Of a stretch of 64,000 nucleotides of DNA, positions 27,245-37,242 are shown piece after piece. This DNA is from Martensiomyces pterosporus (taxonomy: Eukaryota; Kickxellomycota; Kickxellomycetes; Kickxellales; Kickxellaceae). A program made the translations under genes and the position numbers. The DNA is taken from positions 1 to 64,000 of the forward strand of contig MU604000.1 in NCBI GenBank assembly GCA_025201845.1. The letters are read 5' to 3'. Every line of letters begins with the position of its first letter. Position 1 is the stretch's first letter. The notes under the pieces are model-generated. The model was not told the DNA's origin. It made no database searches and saw nothing but the letters and a program-made list of their open reading frames with translations.

Positions 27245-27548
27245 TTCCTTGCAGGCTGGGGGGTTCTTGAACTCGTAGAATGTGTTGAATGAAGGGCAAA
27301 CCCCGAAATAAGCGAGACAATAAAGGGTAATGCACCATATATACGAAAGTGCAAAACAGAGACAACGGCGTCCTAGCAAATCATCGCTGGCTTAGCTTTG
27401 TGGTATCCCTTTAGTGATATTTGTGGTGCCGCTGCTCAGCCTGATTGCAGCGGGTTGACAGCGATCGGGACTGGCGCCGATTTATTTTTACCCTGGATCG
27501 CCATTGCAGAAGAAAGCCAACGGAACCGAGAAAACACGAATATGCGCA
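27245..27548. other. Promoter of CYSTM-like copy B and 3' flank of the hydrolase gene
   Basis: Contains the TATA-like element at 27336 and no supported gene. Confidence 0.5.
27336..27343 (-). promoter_or_regulatory. TATA box of CYSTM-like copy B
   Basis: TATATATG on the minus strand, about 95 bases upstream of the ATG at 27244; the matching position near copy A lacks it. Confidence 0.4.
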
Positions 27549-28790
27549 CTAGTGCAGGCCCTTAATGAACGTGCCAATGCTGGCGATGGCTTTGGCGCTC
27601 TCTGGCCTGTCGGAGAACACTTGGAAGACGTGGTTCATGTCGTCATACGGCTCAAACACCACCAGACCAGGCGAGCCTGGGTTTTGGTCCCTGATGGCTG
27701 TATACAGGTCGGTGATGTCATCCACCAGCAGTTCCTTTGCGCCAGCTTGAATCAGCGTGGGAGCGAAGCCCTTGAAGCTGCCGTTGATGGGAGACACCAG
27801 CGGGTCAGCCATCTCCCTCCTCATCTGCTCAGTGAGCGGGCAGCCAGGCGCATAGAACATGCGCGCATACGACAGAGGCGAGGTGATGGGTTGCATGACG
27901 AGGTAGTCGTACTCCTTGTTGCGCTCCAGACTCGCCTTTGTAGTGACAAGATCACCCCATGGGGAAAGCAGCACAAGACCGCCTGGCTGCGGGATCCCAA
28001 TAAGGCGGGCCAGGTGCACAAACGCCAGCCCCAGATGCGCACCAGCGCTATCTCCAGCAACGACGATGTTCTCTGCCTTGAACCCCTGGTCTGTCAGATA
28101 CACATATGCAATAAGCACGTCGTGCACATGCGCAGGGAACGGGTGCTTGGGAGTCAGCCGATAGTCGATTGGAATGACGCGTGCCTGGGACTCCTTGGAA
28201 ATGCTTCCGGCCAAGGAGCGGTGGCTTGCTGGGCTGCCGATGACATACCCACCGCCATGGAGGTAGACCACAATGCGCTCGTCATCGTGCACGGGCTTGC
28301 ATGCAAGCAGAGTGTCCTTGCCGCGTGTGTGCTTTGCCAGTGCATCCAAGGCCTCGGTTGCCGCTACAACCTCGCACCCGATTGTTCGCTCGAGTCCCTC
28401 GCCTGTCCTGTCAGCCTCCGCAAGCTTGACCAGAGCCTCCCGCGCCACACCAGCCGCCGCAAACCTGCGCACGTCGATGTCAACAGAGCGGACAGGGATG
28501 TTGAAGGCGCGGTACAGGCCCTTCTCTTCGGGAAGCTGGGTCTCCTGCAGACCCTTTGCGCGCATGGTTGATGTCAAAGCGTAGATGTCCAGATCCTCGA
28601 TCCCGTCATCGTTCTTGAGCTGGGGCATCCCGTGCGAGATGAAGTAGTTCATGATATCGCGGCGCACCTGGAACTTCAGGTCCCAGCTTGGCAGCCGGGG
28701 GCCATGCCAGTAGTACTCGAACGTCGACTTGGCTGTCACTGTCGAGATCACATAAGCCGCATATGCGATGTCAGAGATGGGAGGCGCCAT
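27549..28790 (-). CDS. Alpha/beta hydrolase, HGGG (hormone-sensitive lipase / arylacetamide deacetylase-like) type
   Basis: A 413-residue esterase. The oxyanion-hole motif HGGGYVIGSP is at about residues 175-184 and the nucleophile elbow GDSAGAHLG at about 241-249, both diagnostic of the HSL family. A C-terminal catalytic His fits PYDDMNHVF (about 385-393), and an Asp lies shortly before it. The sequence RVIPIDYRLTPKHPFPA after the HGGG motif is also family-typical. Likely substrates are acetylated sterols, lipids or xenobiotics. The short hydrophobic N-terminal stretch (IAYAAYVIST) is too weak to call a membrane anchor. ATG at 28790; TATA box about 145 bases upstream. Confidence 0.9.
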   Translation of the reverse strand: MAPPISDIAYAAYVISTVTAKSTFEYYWHGPRLPSWDLKFQVRRDIMNYFISHGMPQLKNDDGIEDLDIYALTSTMRAKGLQETQLPEEKGLYRAFNIPVRSVDIDVRRFAAAGVAREALVKLAEADRTGEGLERTIGCEVVAATEALDALAKHTRGKDTLLACKPVHDDERIVVYLHGGGYVIGSPASHRSLAGSISKESQARVIPIDYRLTPKHPFPAHVHDVLIAYVYLTDQGFKAENIVVAGDSAGAHLGLAFVHLARLIGIPQPGGLVLLSPWGDLVTTKASLERNKEYDYLVMQPITSPLSYARMFYAPGCPLTEQMRREMADPLVSPINGSFKGFAPTLIQAGAKELLVDDITDLYTAIRDQNPGSPGLVVFEPYDDMNHVFQVFSDRPESAKAIASIGTFIKGLH

Positions 28791-29152
28791 TCTTGATAGT
28801 GGTACAGAAAAGCGGAAGAAATACAGACAGAGCAGCAGGAAACAGAGCGCAGGCGGTGTTGGTTATGTAAGTGCGACAGTGATGTCGTCTCTGAAGCTCG
28901 GCGCGTGATGGGAGAGAAATACTATTGCGGGGTCTTTTTATAGCGCCTGCCCATAAATGCCACTCGGCCGCTGCGGCTGTGCCTGAGCACCATCCATGGC
29001 CCGTGCTGTTCGTAAGCTGACTAATGGCGGTGCTTGCTTTGCGTCATCATCCTGCCACTCCTCGTCTTTTATCAGCTAGCACAAACAGTGAAACCGGCGC
29101 CTGTCAGTTTCGCGTGTTTCTCTTTCTAGAAACTAGCCAAAAACATAAGGGC
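28791..29152. other. Divergent promoter region of the hydrolase and WSS1-like genes
   Basis: Minus-strand TATAAAAA at 28935-28942 serves the hydrolase. The WSS1-like frame is open leftward from 29153 to 29024, but that extension is not family-like. Confidence 0.5.
28935..28942 (-). promoter_or_regulatory. TATA box of the alpha/beta hydrolase gene
   Basis: TATAAAAA on the minus strand within GGCGC-TATAAAAAG, about 145 bases upstream of the ATG at 28790. Confidence 0.5.
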
Positions 29153-29935
29153 ATGGCAAACAAGTTCATTGGAAACGTCGTAGAGCTCAAGAAGCAGCCG
29201 TACTCGGAAGAGGCGCTCTCCATGCTCCAACGCATCACAGCACAGGTGCGGCCGGTGATGCAGTCTCGCAGCTGGAGAGTGGCGACACTATGCGAGTTTT
29301 ATCCAAGAGACGCTGCCCTCCAGGGCCAGAACATCAATCGCGGCCAGGAAGTTCGCCTCTGCCTCCGCAACCCCCACGATCCTTATCAGTTCCTCCGGTT
29401 TAACGATGTCCTGGGCACGATGCTGCACGAGCTAGCACACATAGAGCATGGCGCGCATGACGAGAAGTTTTACAAGCTTCTCGATGAGCTCAAGAGCGAG
29501 ACCGAGGGGCTCATGGCGCAGGGATACACAGGCGACGGGTTCTTTTCCATTGGCCTGCGTGTCGGTCTTGGTCACTCACATAACGCGCCTTGGCACCAGC
29601 TCCGCGAAAAGACGCTCAGGGCTGTTGAGGCGCGCCAGAAGAAGCAGATGTTTGCTGCTGGCCCACCACGCGCACTCGCTGGTGGAGCTGGCAGATCTTC
29701 TGGCAGCGACTGGAGGCGATTAGAGACCACCCACTCGCCGGCTCAGATGGCTGCAATCGCCCTGGAGAGGCGTATGAGGGATGAGAGGCGGTGCGGGGGA
29801 CCTGTAAATATCGACACCACTCCAAGGAGAAAGCAAAGCACACGTCCCGGCGGAGAGGGCGATGGATGTATAGTCATCTCTGATTCGGAGTCTGGGCCAG
29901 ACCAAGCGAGCGATGCGGTGGTTCTAGACGACTAG
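29153..29935 (+). CDS. WSS1: WLM-domain metalloprotease, Wss1/SPRTN-like DNA-protein crosslink protease
   Basis: A 260-residue protein starting MANKFIGNVVELKK. The zincin motif HELAHIEHGAHDEKFY is at about residues 92-107 (HExxHxxHxxxHD), the WLM-domain active site. The YPRDAALQGQNINRGQEVRLCLRNP block before it is typical of Wss1. Wss1 degrades DNA-protein crosslinks and binds SUMO and Cdc48. The C-terminus holds two candidate SUMO-interacting motifs, CIVISDSES and AVVLDD, each a hydrophobic run flanked by acidic/Ser residues. A Cdc48-binding SHP box was not obvious. The frame has an earlier ATG at 29024, giving 43 extra residues without family similarity; I prefer 29153. Confidence 0.88.
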   Translation: MANKFIGNVVELKKQPYSEEALSMLQRITAQVRPVMQSRSWRVATLCEFYPRDAALQGQNINRGQEVRLCLRNPHDPYQFLRFNDVLGTMLHELAHIEHGAHDEKFYKLLDELKSETEGLMAQGYTGDGFFSIGLRVGLGHSHNAPWHQLREKTLRAVEARQKKQMFAAGPPRALAGGAGRSSGSDWRRLETTHSPAQMAAIALERRMRDERRCGGPVNIDTTPRRKQSTRPGGEGDGCIVISDSESGPDQASDAVVLDD

Positions 29936-30345
29936 CTCCATTCACAACCAACGGGACCCATGTACTTTACATTAGCACCCCTCTCTCGCTAGTTTGATGT
30001 GCATATGACATAGGGCTTGCTATCTGTGTCAGTAGCGGATGCATGGAGTATATGGCGCATGCGCTTTTGATAAGCACGCCAATGACATCCATCGGAGCCC
30101 CACGCTGCTCGCCTTCACACCTCCCCTTTTGCAGGCGAGCACAAGGGATGACAGCATTGGCAAATGCCAGCTACTTGGCACTCAAAATGTTTCGATAGTG
30201 CTTGGTCTAGACCCGACGCAAGACTTGCCGAGTTCTCTTTTGTGCTCCAGGCAATGGCCTCTATTGGAATTTGCTTGGCGCCTTGTGCCTCTTCCCTTTG
30301 CTGCTCTGCCTTCGTTTTTATATATTTATCTTTTTTAAAGCGCAC
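29936..30345. other. Intergenic left of the mariner relic
   Basis: No supported gene. The last 35 bases are very AT-rich (TTTTTATATATTTATC). Confidence 0.5.
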
Positions 30346-30970
30346 ATGGAAGAAATCGACTACTCAAGAGTCCAGATACGCACAATCATCCTGTATCTGT
30401 ACTCAACCGGGAAGACGGCAGCAGAGATCCATGCAGAGCTGGAGCATAGCATGCACGGGAACCCACCCTCGTTAGCAACGGTGAATAGGTGGGTGCAGCG
30501 CTTCCGTACCGAGAACTATGGCATCGAAGACGAGCCTAAATCGGGTCGTCCATCGCTCGAAATCGGCCCGCTTTATGGCGACCGCTTGCGCGCGTATGTG
30601 GAGGAAAACCCAAATGCATCGCTGAGGGAGCTCGCCAGGTTTGCGGGCTGCTCAATGACCACAGTGGGCAGTGTGATGCACGACGAGCTCGGCTATACTA
30701 AAACGAAGTCGAAGTGGGTTGCAAAGCGTTAGGCTCCAATCAAGGCAGAAAAAACAAGTGTGTCGAGCTCAGCGAATGCTTACTCGCAAAGTGCAGTGAC
30801 CTAAGCAACAGAGCAGACTGAGATACAGCCACTGGCGATGAGACCTGGATGCGTTGCCACGACCCGCAAATCGGCCCAGCAGGCAAGGAAAGGCACACAC
30901 TAGACATGCACTGGCAAGTAGCATGCTGCCGAGTGCCCTGATCCAGCTGCAGGCGAGTGGAGACAGGCGG
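30346..30970 (+). pseudogene. Mariner-family transposase relic; N-terminal HTH half still open
   Basis: An ATG-led ORF (30346-30732, 128 aa) matches the bipartite HTH of mariner/SETMAR transposases: RTIILYLYSTGKTAAEIHAEL, WVQRFRTENYGIEDEPKSGRPS (the family's W-x-x-RF...D-x-x-RSGRP block), then LRELARFAGCSMTTVGSVM and LGYTKTKSKWV. After the stop, a different frame continues the protein: LSECLLAKCSDL, one in-frame TGA, then TGDETWM at 30831-30851, which is the first catalytic Asp motif of mariner, followed by a HDP. No second or third catalytic motif survives and no terminal inverted repeats are evident, so the element is dead. The intact HTH part might persist as a DNA-binding protein. Confidence 0.75.
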
Positions 30971-31136
30971 GGAAAATAGTCGCTTCCAAACTAGCATTTG
31001 CAGTTTCATGTAGCCCCCGTATAGCCGAGTCCCGCGCTTTCTCAGCAATAAAAGCAGCGCTTCAAGCCAACACACCATCATTCACGTGACCCTCCCAAAC
31101 ACCTCACTACGTGTCCAGAAAGTACTTGCGGCCAAC

Positions 31137-34100
31137 ATGGCAGCAGTTTTCGGCTGGGCCCAGCAGCATGCAACCGCCTTTTTGTTTCTTCCGCTCTCTA
31201 CTTTACTCTCTCATACCACCACTGCCATGTCCTGGCTGCAGAGGGGCCTCTTCTCCATGAGAAGGAGGAGCGACTCTCAGTCAAAGGAAGACGAAAGCAA
31301 AACACATTCGCCCGAAGACACAGCAGCGGAGAAACCAGCGACCTCGGCATCAGCACAAGCACAAGCACAAGAACAGACACAAGCGAGAGCAGAAGGCAGC
31401 TATGGCGGCTCACATGCCAGCAACAGCAAGAAGCAGCTGGTTGCAGACTCAGGGCTGCTTGACGAACATATCGAGGATGTGGACGGACTTTTTGCCAAGC
31501 TGAGCATCGTGGAAATGCGCCAGTACGAGCAGCTTCTGCAAGGGAGAATCGAAAACACGCAAAAGCAGATGCGCAAAGTGGCTGGTGAGCATTATCCAGA
31601 GCTCATCAACGCAGCAGACTCAGTGGTCACCATGGACGCGTCGTCAGCTAGCGTCAGCATGCGCCTCAGCAACTTGAGGCACATGCTCGAGGAAACCAAG
31701 ACAGCTGCGGGTCTTTCGGAAGACTCGGCAGAAAAAATGGCCAAACACGGCGAACCGGCGCGCGGAGTGGCCGAGTTTGGCGAGCAGCAACAGCAGAGGC
31801 AGAGACAGCAGGATAGCCTCCAAGCCAAAATATATTCGATCGCAGCTCAAGTCAAGGTTCTGGTCGATACGCCAGAGCAGATCTGGAAGGCGCTTGAGTC
31901 TCAGCGGTTTCTGCAGGCCACGCTACTGTATCTGATTGCGGGCGAGATTCATGAAAGGCTGTGCGAGCAGTCTCGTTTGATGTCGCCCTCTGCAAGTCAA
32001 AGTGCTGCTGCTGCCCTGGACGACCAGAGCATCGTTGACCCGCTTCTGGCTTTTCCTGTCATCGAGCGGCAGTGGGTGTCGGTGGCGCCGTTCCGCGAGC
32101 AAATCATGGCTAAAGCGCACCAGCTGCTCGCATCCACGGAAGACGTGTCGATTGAGGCTTTTATGAGCTCAATATGTGCCATCACTCTCCTTGAGGATGT
32201 TGATGCGGAGACAGCGTGCACGATCTTCCTCTCTCACCGTGGCGAGGCTCTGAGGCCGCTGCTCGACAATGTGGCAGCAAGGTTTGGCACGTCAGAGGAG
32301 AGTGCCGACCGCTTGGATACTGCACTTCAAGAGCTACTTGGCCGAATCCGCCAGGTACTGACGGACTATGTGGTTATATTTGGCGTCCCCGACGACCGTG
32401 CCGTCGGGTGGGAGGTCGAGAGCAAGCACCGCAGACAGCATAACCAGCACCTGGCGCTGGGCCAGCAGGATGGACACGGCCAGCAGCGGAAGTATGCATC
32501 GTGGATGCTCACTACGCTGGCGAGCATATCGGCGGATACAGACCTGCCAGTGCCGCCATCTCTACAGCCTCTTTGGCACGGCCGCGATGACGGGCAGCAG
32601 CAGCTGTCAGCAGCAGGCCAGGCTGGAGGCGTCGATGCCTCAGAGAAGCGGAGGTCAGAGATGCACAATATGAAATCGCGGCGTCGCAAGTCGTCGATTG
32701 CTGGATCGGTGATCTCGTCCACTATTCCGGCAAGCCCAATGTCAATATCGGCAGCGGCCGAGGGCCACATGGCTGACTCGAAATTCAGCCCTTCGTCGGC
32801 GGCCACCCGCTCGGGGAACGCTGGGCACGGACACACCTTTAGCTCGCCAGCAGTGCCGCTTGCTGGCGCTCACATCAATGGCGAGTTCAGCCAGCCATGG
32901 ACAGCCAGCGCACGTCGCGGAACACATACAAGCGGTGTGTTTATGGTGGCAAAGTACCTGCCTGAAGAGATTGCGCAGTTCAAGCCTCCGTTGCCCCGAG
33001 TCCTAGACATCGATATGATGCAGCCCGACAGCGAATCTCTGAATGAAGCGGACGAAGACATAGTCAGCCTAGAGTACTATATGAGGGACGCCAAGGCTCT
33101 TCTCAGAGCTCTCGCTGCACAGGTCCAGCCTTCTCTCGAGCGTGTGGCCAGGCATGCGCTGGATATCTGGTGGCGCGATATGATGGCCAGCATAGAGGAG
33201 TCGGTTTCGGCGGCGGTCAGCAGCCAAGTGCAGAGCGTGGCTGACGCGGCGCATATCGGCTCGAGCATCCATGGCTGGGAGACATCTGGCAACAAGAGCT
33301 GGACGCGCGGGTTCTCGTGGACAACGATTGCGTCAAACGCAGTGCTGATAAGCGGCGCATCTGGAGGATCCCTCTATGGATCGGTCATTGAGCCGCTGCT
33401 TCAACAGCGCGCCCGCGAGCTGCAGTTTGCTGCAGTGGACTTGGCTCTCTCGTCGCCAGAGGCATTCCTACAGAATGCCGACGTGTCTGACATCCTTTCG
33501 GGCCATCTGCCGTGGCGCCCGTTCGCACTGGATACCGGCGGCATGCTAGCGCAGGAGCACTTTGCGGTTGATCCATTTGGGCATGTGCAGACGGCTACCA
33601 CACCCAGCACAGCAGCACTTTGGCGCAATAAGAGCACATCGTCGTTGTTTGGCTTTACTGAAAAGCCTGCTGACCCAGCAACAGGCAGCACAGTGGACCA
33701 GTTTGTCGCCGAGGTTCAAGGTGGATTGGAGTTCCTGCCAGTGCCAGTGCGGTCGCTAGGCAATGGCATTAGCGGGGCGCTGCTGCTGGCGTGGCGTGAT
33801 GGGGATGTGTGGTGGCGGCAGATGAACGGCGCAGCAGCACTGCCCGAAGCGCTTGTGTGTGCCAGGTATTTTGTTGGCCAGTGGAGTGCGATGGCGGATC
33901 GGCTGGCGCAGTGGGGTGCTGGCGCGATTAGTCAGGCACAGGAGGCAACTGCCGCAGGCAACTGGGCAGCTGGCGCAGTAGAGCCTGATGGCGGCGCGGA
34001 GCACATGCCGTACGAGGTTGTCCTGTGCATCAAGGGTGCATGGGCGATGGCTGTCCTAGCAGAGGTTGCACACGACGTCCTTGCTACTGACACCGTGCTC

Positions 34101-34802
34101 ATGCGCGAGTGCTGGAAGCAGCTCGGCCTGAGCACTGATGCCCTCGCCCAAAAGCTGCAGGCTGTTGGGCGGGATCTGATGGAGCCTTGGTTCGCATATC
34201 TGGGCACGAGCATGGCGCACACATGGGCCACAGAGTTTGATGCGCTCTACTACAGGATCCCCGAGGCGCTGCAGCGGGATGTTGGCGCTACACACCACGA
34301 CATTGTCCGTGCATGGCTGGCGTCGTCAAGCACATCCAGCTTTGGCGGAGCGAGTGCCGGTGTTGGCGTGTGGCCAGCACGCTATGCTGCTTTGCGTCGA
34401 ATTGCAGCCACTACAGCACCCCAGCAGCGGGCGCCAGGGGCACGCCATCCAGGCAGCCCATCGGCCGGTGTGGCAGTCCAGTGTCTTGCAATGAGGCTCC
34501 GGGCACAGATCCAGGCAGTCGCTGGCCTAAGCACGCTTATTGCAGACCGCGGGGAAATGGAGCAGAGAGTTGGGCGGGCACTTGCACAGGCAATGCATGC
34601 CACCGTCAGCGCCAAGCAGAAGGGAGCGGCGGCGGCTGCTGCACCGGGTGGATCCATGGCAGCAACGGAGTGGGACAGCGAGCAGCTGCTTGCGGATGTT
34701 CAGTTCATGCAGCGCCTGCTTTCTGACACGGACACTGACGAGTCATACTCCCCGCTGCTCTCCCTGCTCGCCGAAGGCGGGGAGGCAGCAGCAGGAGCTT
34801 AG
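31137..34802 (+). CDS. COG1: Conserved oligomeric Golgi complex subunit 1
   Basis: A 1221-residue protein. The N-terminal region (about residues 115-165: DVDGLFAKLSIVEMRQYEQLLQGRIENTQKQMRKVAGEHYPELINAADSV, seen in pieces) is the Vps51/COG1 signature of Cog1, the lobe A/B bridge of the COG tether for intra-Golgi retrograde transport. Much of the rest is helical and poorly conserved, with Gln-rich (EQQQQRQRQQ), Ser-rich and Ala-rich insertions. The first ATG in a good context is 31137 (AACATGG); an in-frame ATG at 31227 starts MSWLQRGLF and would remove 30 residues. Longer than yeast Cog1 but similar to animal COG1 (about 980 aa) plus insertions. Confidence 0.85.
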   Translation: MAAVFGWAQQHATAFLFLPLSTLLSHTTTAMSWLQRGLFSMRRRSDSQSKEDESKTHSPEDTAAEKPATSASAQAQAQEQTQARAEGSYGGSHASNSKKQLVADSGLLDEHIEDVDGLFAKLSIVEMRQYEQLLQGRIENTQKQMRKVAGEHYPELINAADSVVTMDASSASVSMRLSNLRHMLEETKTAAGLSEDSAEKMAKHGEPARGVAEFGEQQQQRQRQQDSLQAKIYSIAAQVKVLVDTPEQIWKALESQRFLQATLLYLIAGEIHERLCEQSRLMSPSASQSAAAALDDQSIVDPLLAFPVIERQWVSVAPFREQIMAKAHQLLASTEDVSIEAFMSSICAITLLEDVDAETACTIFLSHRGEALRPLLDNVAARFGTSEESADRLDTALQELLGRIRQVLTDYVVIFGVPDDRAVGWEVESKHRRQHNQHLALGQQDGHGQQRKYASWMLTTLASISADTDLPVPPSLQPLWHGRDDGQQQLSAAGQAGGVDASEKRRSEMHNMKSRRRKSSIAGSVISSTIPASPMSISAAAEGHMADSKFSPSSAATRSGNAGHGHTFSSPAVPLAGAHINGEFSQPWTASARRGTHTSGVFMVAKYLPEEIAQFKPPLPRVLDIDMMQPDSESLNEADEDIVSLEYYMRDAKALLRALAAQVQPSLERVARHALDIWWRDMMASIEESVSAAVSSQVQSVADAAHIGSSIHGWETSGNKSWTRGFSWTTIASNAVLISGASGGSLYGSVIEPLLQQRARELQFAAVDLALSSPEAFLQNADVSDILSGHLPWRPFALDTGGMLAQEHFAVDPFGHVQTATTPSTAALWRNKSTSSLFGFTEKPADPATGSTVDQFVAEVQGGLEFLPVPVRSLGNGISGALLLAWRDGDVWWRQMNGAAALPEALVCARYFVGQWSAMADRLAQWGAGAISQAQEATAAGNWAAGAVEPDGGAEHMPYEVVLCIKGAWAMAVLAEVAHDVLATDTVLMRECWKQLGLSTDALAQKLQAVGRDLMEPWFAYLGTSMAHTWATEFDALYYRIPEALQRDVGATHHDIVRAWLASSSTSSFGGASAGVGVWPARYAALRRIAATTAPQQRAPGARHPGSPSAGVAVQCLAMRLRAQIQAVAGLSTLIADRGEMEQRVGRALAQAMHATVSAKQKGAAAAAAPGGSMAATEWDSEQLLADVQFMQRLLSDTDTDESYSPLLSLLAEGGEAAAGA

Positions 34803-35059
34803 GCTGGATGGCCTCGGGATAATTCGCTGTGAAAGCGCCCCTGTGGCAGGTGATTGGCTGGAAAATCGCAGGGCTTCCAAACTTTTTCCTTCTCCCCTGC
34901 CCGTCTGCTCGCTGGCCGGCCTGCTGCTGATAACGCATCAGCGCGTCTTTCCTTTTTCTTCTTTCCCCTTGTCAGCTTTGCTTCAATACACGCGCTTTTC
35001 TTTTGTCTACTCACTAAGCACGCTTGGCTGTCTGGGCTGATTTCACACAAGCCGGAACC

Positions 35060-36597
35060 ATGATCTCTTCTGCTGTCAAGACCTCGCTCCGCGGCGCTGC
35101 CTCCAAGCACGCAGCCCGCTCGCTGTCGACCTGGTCCCAGGTGGAGATGGGCCCCCCCGATGCGATTCTCGGCGTCACCGAGGCCTTCAAGCGCGACACC
35201 GACCCCCGCAAGATGAACCTCGGTGTCGGCGCTTATCGCACCGACGAGGGAAAGCCCTACGTCCTCAATGCTGTCCGTAAGGTACGTACTTTGTGTGTCT
35301 TGCCCACATGCCCGCAGCCGTGACGCCGCAACAGGCCGTGGGCAGCGGTTGGAGGGAGCGGGGGCGTGTCTTGGGTCTGTGACTCAGCTCGGCTTCCTGC
35401 AGCCCAGTCTGCGCAGATCAGCTCTGCGCTGGTCGGCTGCAAGCCTGATTTGGGGCGTGGCAGCAGAAAATCAGTTCCTTGTGAAATCCGCCTTCCTGTT
35501 GCTCACTCGGCACGCTGTTTGCCCCTGTGAATGTGAAAGAAGTGTAGGCCGAGCAGTCGCTGCTTGCCCAGGGCATCGACAAGGAGTACCTGCCCATCAC
35601 TGGCCTGGCAAAGTTCACCAGCGCCGCCGCCGAGCTCGCCTACGGCCAGGACAGCTCTGCCCTCGGCCGCCTGGCCATCACCCAGTCCATCTCCGGCACC
35701 GGTGCTCTGCGCATCGGCGGCGCCTTCCTTGAGCGCTTCCACAAGACGCAGCCCGCCATCTACCTGCCCACTCCCAGCTGGGGCAACCACGCAGCCATTT
35801 TCCGTGACAGCGGCCTCAAGGTCGGCAAGTACCGCTACTTTGACCCCAGCACGAACGGCCTTAACCTCGGTGCCATGCTCGAGGACATCAAGGCTCTGCC
35901 CAAGGGCAGCATCGTTCTTCTGCACGCCTGCGCCCACAACCCCACTGGCGTCGACCCTACCCCGGCTCAGTGGCAGGAGATCCAAAAGGTCGTTGAGGAG
36001 CGCGAGCACCTCGCCTTCTTCGACATGGCGTACCAGGGCTTTGCGTCGGGCGACGCCGATCGCGATGCCGCTGCCCTGCGCAGCTTTGTTGCCTCGAGCA
36101 AGATGCCCGTTGTCCTGTCGCAGTCGTTCGCCAAGAACATGGGTCTGTACGGCGAGCGTGTTGGCACCTTCAGCGTTGTGGGCGCTGATTCCGCCGAGAG
36201 GGACCGCCTGCTCTCGCAGCTCAAGATCATCGTCCGCCCCATGTACTCCAACCCCCCGATCAACGGCGCCCGCATTGCCGCTGAGGTCCTGACCAACCCC
36301 GAGCTCCGTACCGAGTGGCTCGGCGAGGTCAAGAGCATGGCCGACCGCATCATCGGCATGCGCTCTGCTCTGCGTGGCCGTCTGGAGGAGCTCGGATCGA
36401 CCAAGCCATGGAGCCACATCACCGACCAGATCGGCATGTTCTGCTACACCGGCCTCAAGCCCGAGCAGGTCGACCGCCTGGCGCAGGAGTTCCACGTCTA
36501 CCTCACCCGCGACGGCCGTGTCTCGATGGCTGGAATCACCAGCGGCAACGTCAACCACCTGGCCAAGTCCATCCATGAGGTGACCAAGAACGAGTAA
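35060..36597 (+). CDS. AAT1: Aspartate aminotransferase, mitochondrial (one intron)
   Basis: Joins 35060-35281 and 35548-36597 (74 + 349 codons = 423 aa). The intron 35282-35547 (266 bases) starts GTACGT, ends GTGTAG and lies in phase 0 between VLNAVRK and AEQSLLAQ; the joined text matches the family through [12 protein letters not shown]. An Arg/Ser-rich presequence ([28 protein letters not shown]) precedes GPPDAILGV. The PLP lysine is in [14 protein letters not shown] (about residue 270); HNPTGVDPT and the C-terminal RVSMAGI are also present. It interconverts aspartate and 2-oxoglutarate with oxaloacetate and glutamate, part of the malate-aspartate shuttle. Confidence 0.93.
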
Positions 36598-37074
36598 ACC
36601 GCCTCTCTTTTTCTGCCCTGCCTTTCCTGTATACCCTGCTTTTAAAATCCAGCAGCCCGCCAATGCAACTGATACAACCACAGGCTCCCGTCCGCTGACC
36701 CGCGCTCTTGCTTCGGCCTATTTAGCGCCAACATGATTTTCCTGGGTGGGATGGCGCTGGGGCAATGCAATTGGCTGGTGGGCCTGCTGTGTGCTCGGCA
36801 AGCCGGCGAGCTGCACAGAAGCCGCAAAGGGCGCCGGCCAAGCTGGAGCGGCTGGGCTCTGGCTCCCGCAGGGATAGTGGACGAGGAGCGCTGCAGCCAA
36901 GGCCCTTTCTCCCTTTCCCTTCTCCACTCTTTCTGTCGAAACAATCACACTTCTCCACTGCTCCTTTTCCTTGTCTGTAACAAAGACATTCCAATTCCCT
37001 CCCTTGCGTGTCGGTCTGCCACTCTTCCCAACCCCTCTCTCTTCTGCTCTTTTCAACTCCCATCTCATTCTCTA
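36598..37074. other. Intergenic: AAT 3' UTR and vigilin promoter
   Basis: The vigilin frame is open leftward to 36733 but lacks family-like sequence. The last 150 bases are CT-rich, as in a highly expressed gene's leader. Confidence 0.5.
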
Positions 37075-37204
37075 ATGTCGGACGACTTGTCTCCTGCTGC
37101 TCAATTCGCTGCTGCCGCTGCTGCTGCCGCCCAGGCCGACGCTGAGGCTGAGGCCAAGGCTGTTGCTGAGGCTCAGGCTAAGGCTCAGGCCGAGGCTGAC
37201 GCCA

Positions 37205-37242
<38 letters not shown>

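Noticed and set aside
27245..27379. 45-codon N-terminal extension of CYSTM-like copy B
   Set aside because: Copy A has an in-frame stop in the aligned region and no ATG, so conservation there is of 5' UTR, not protein.
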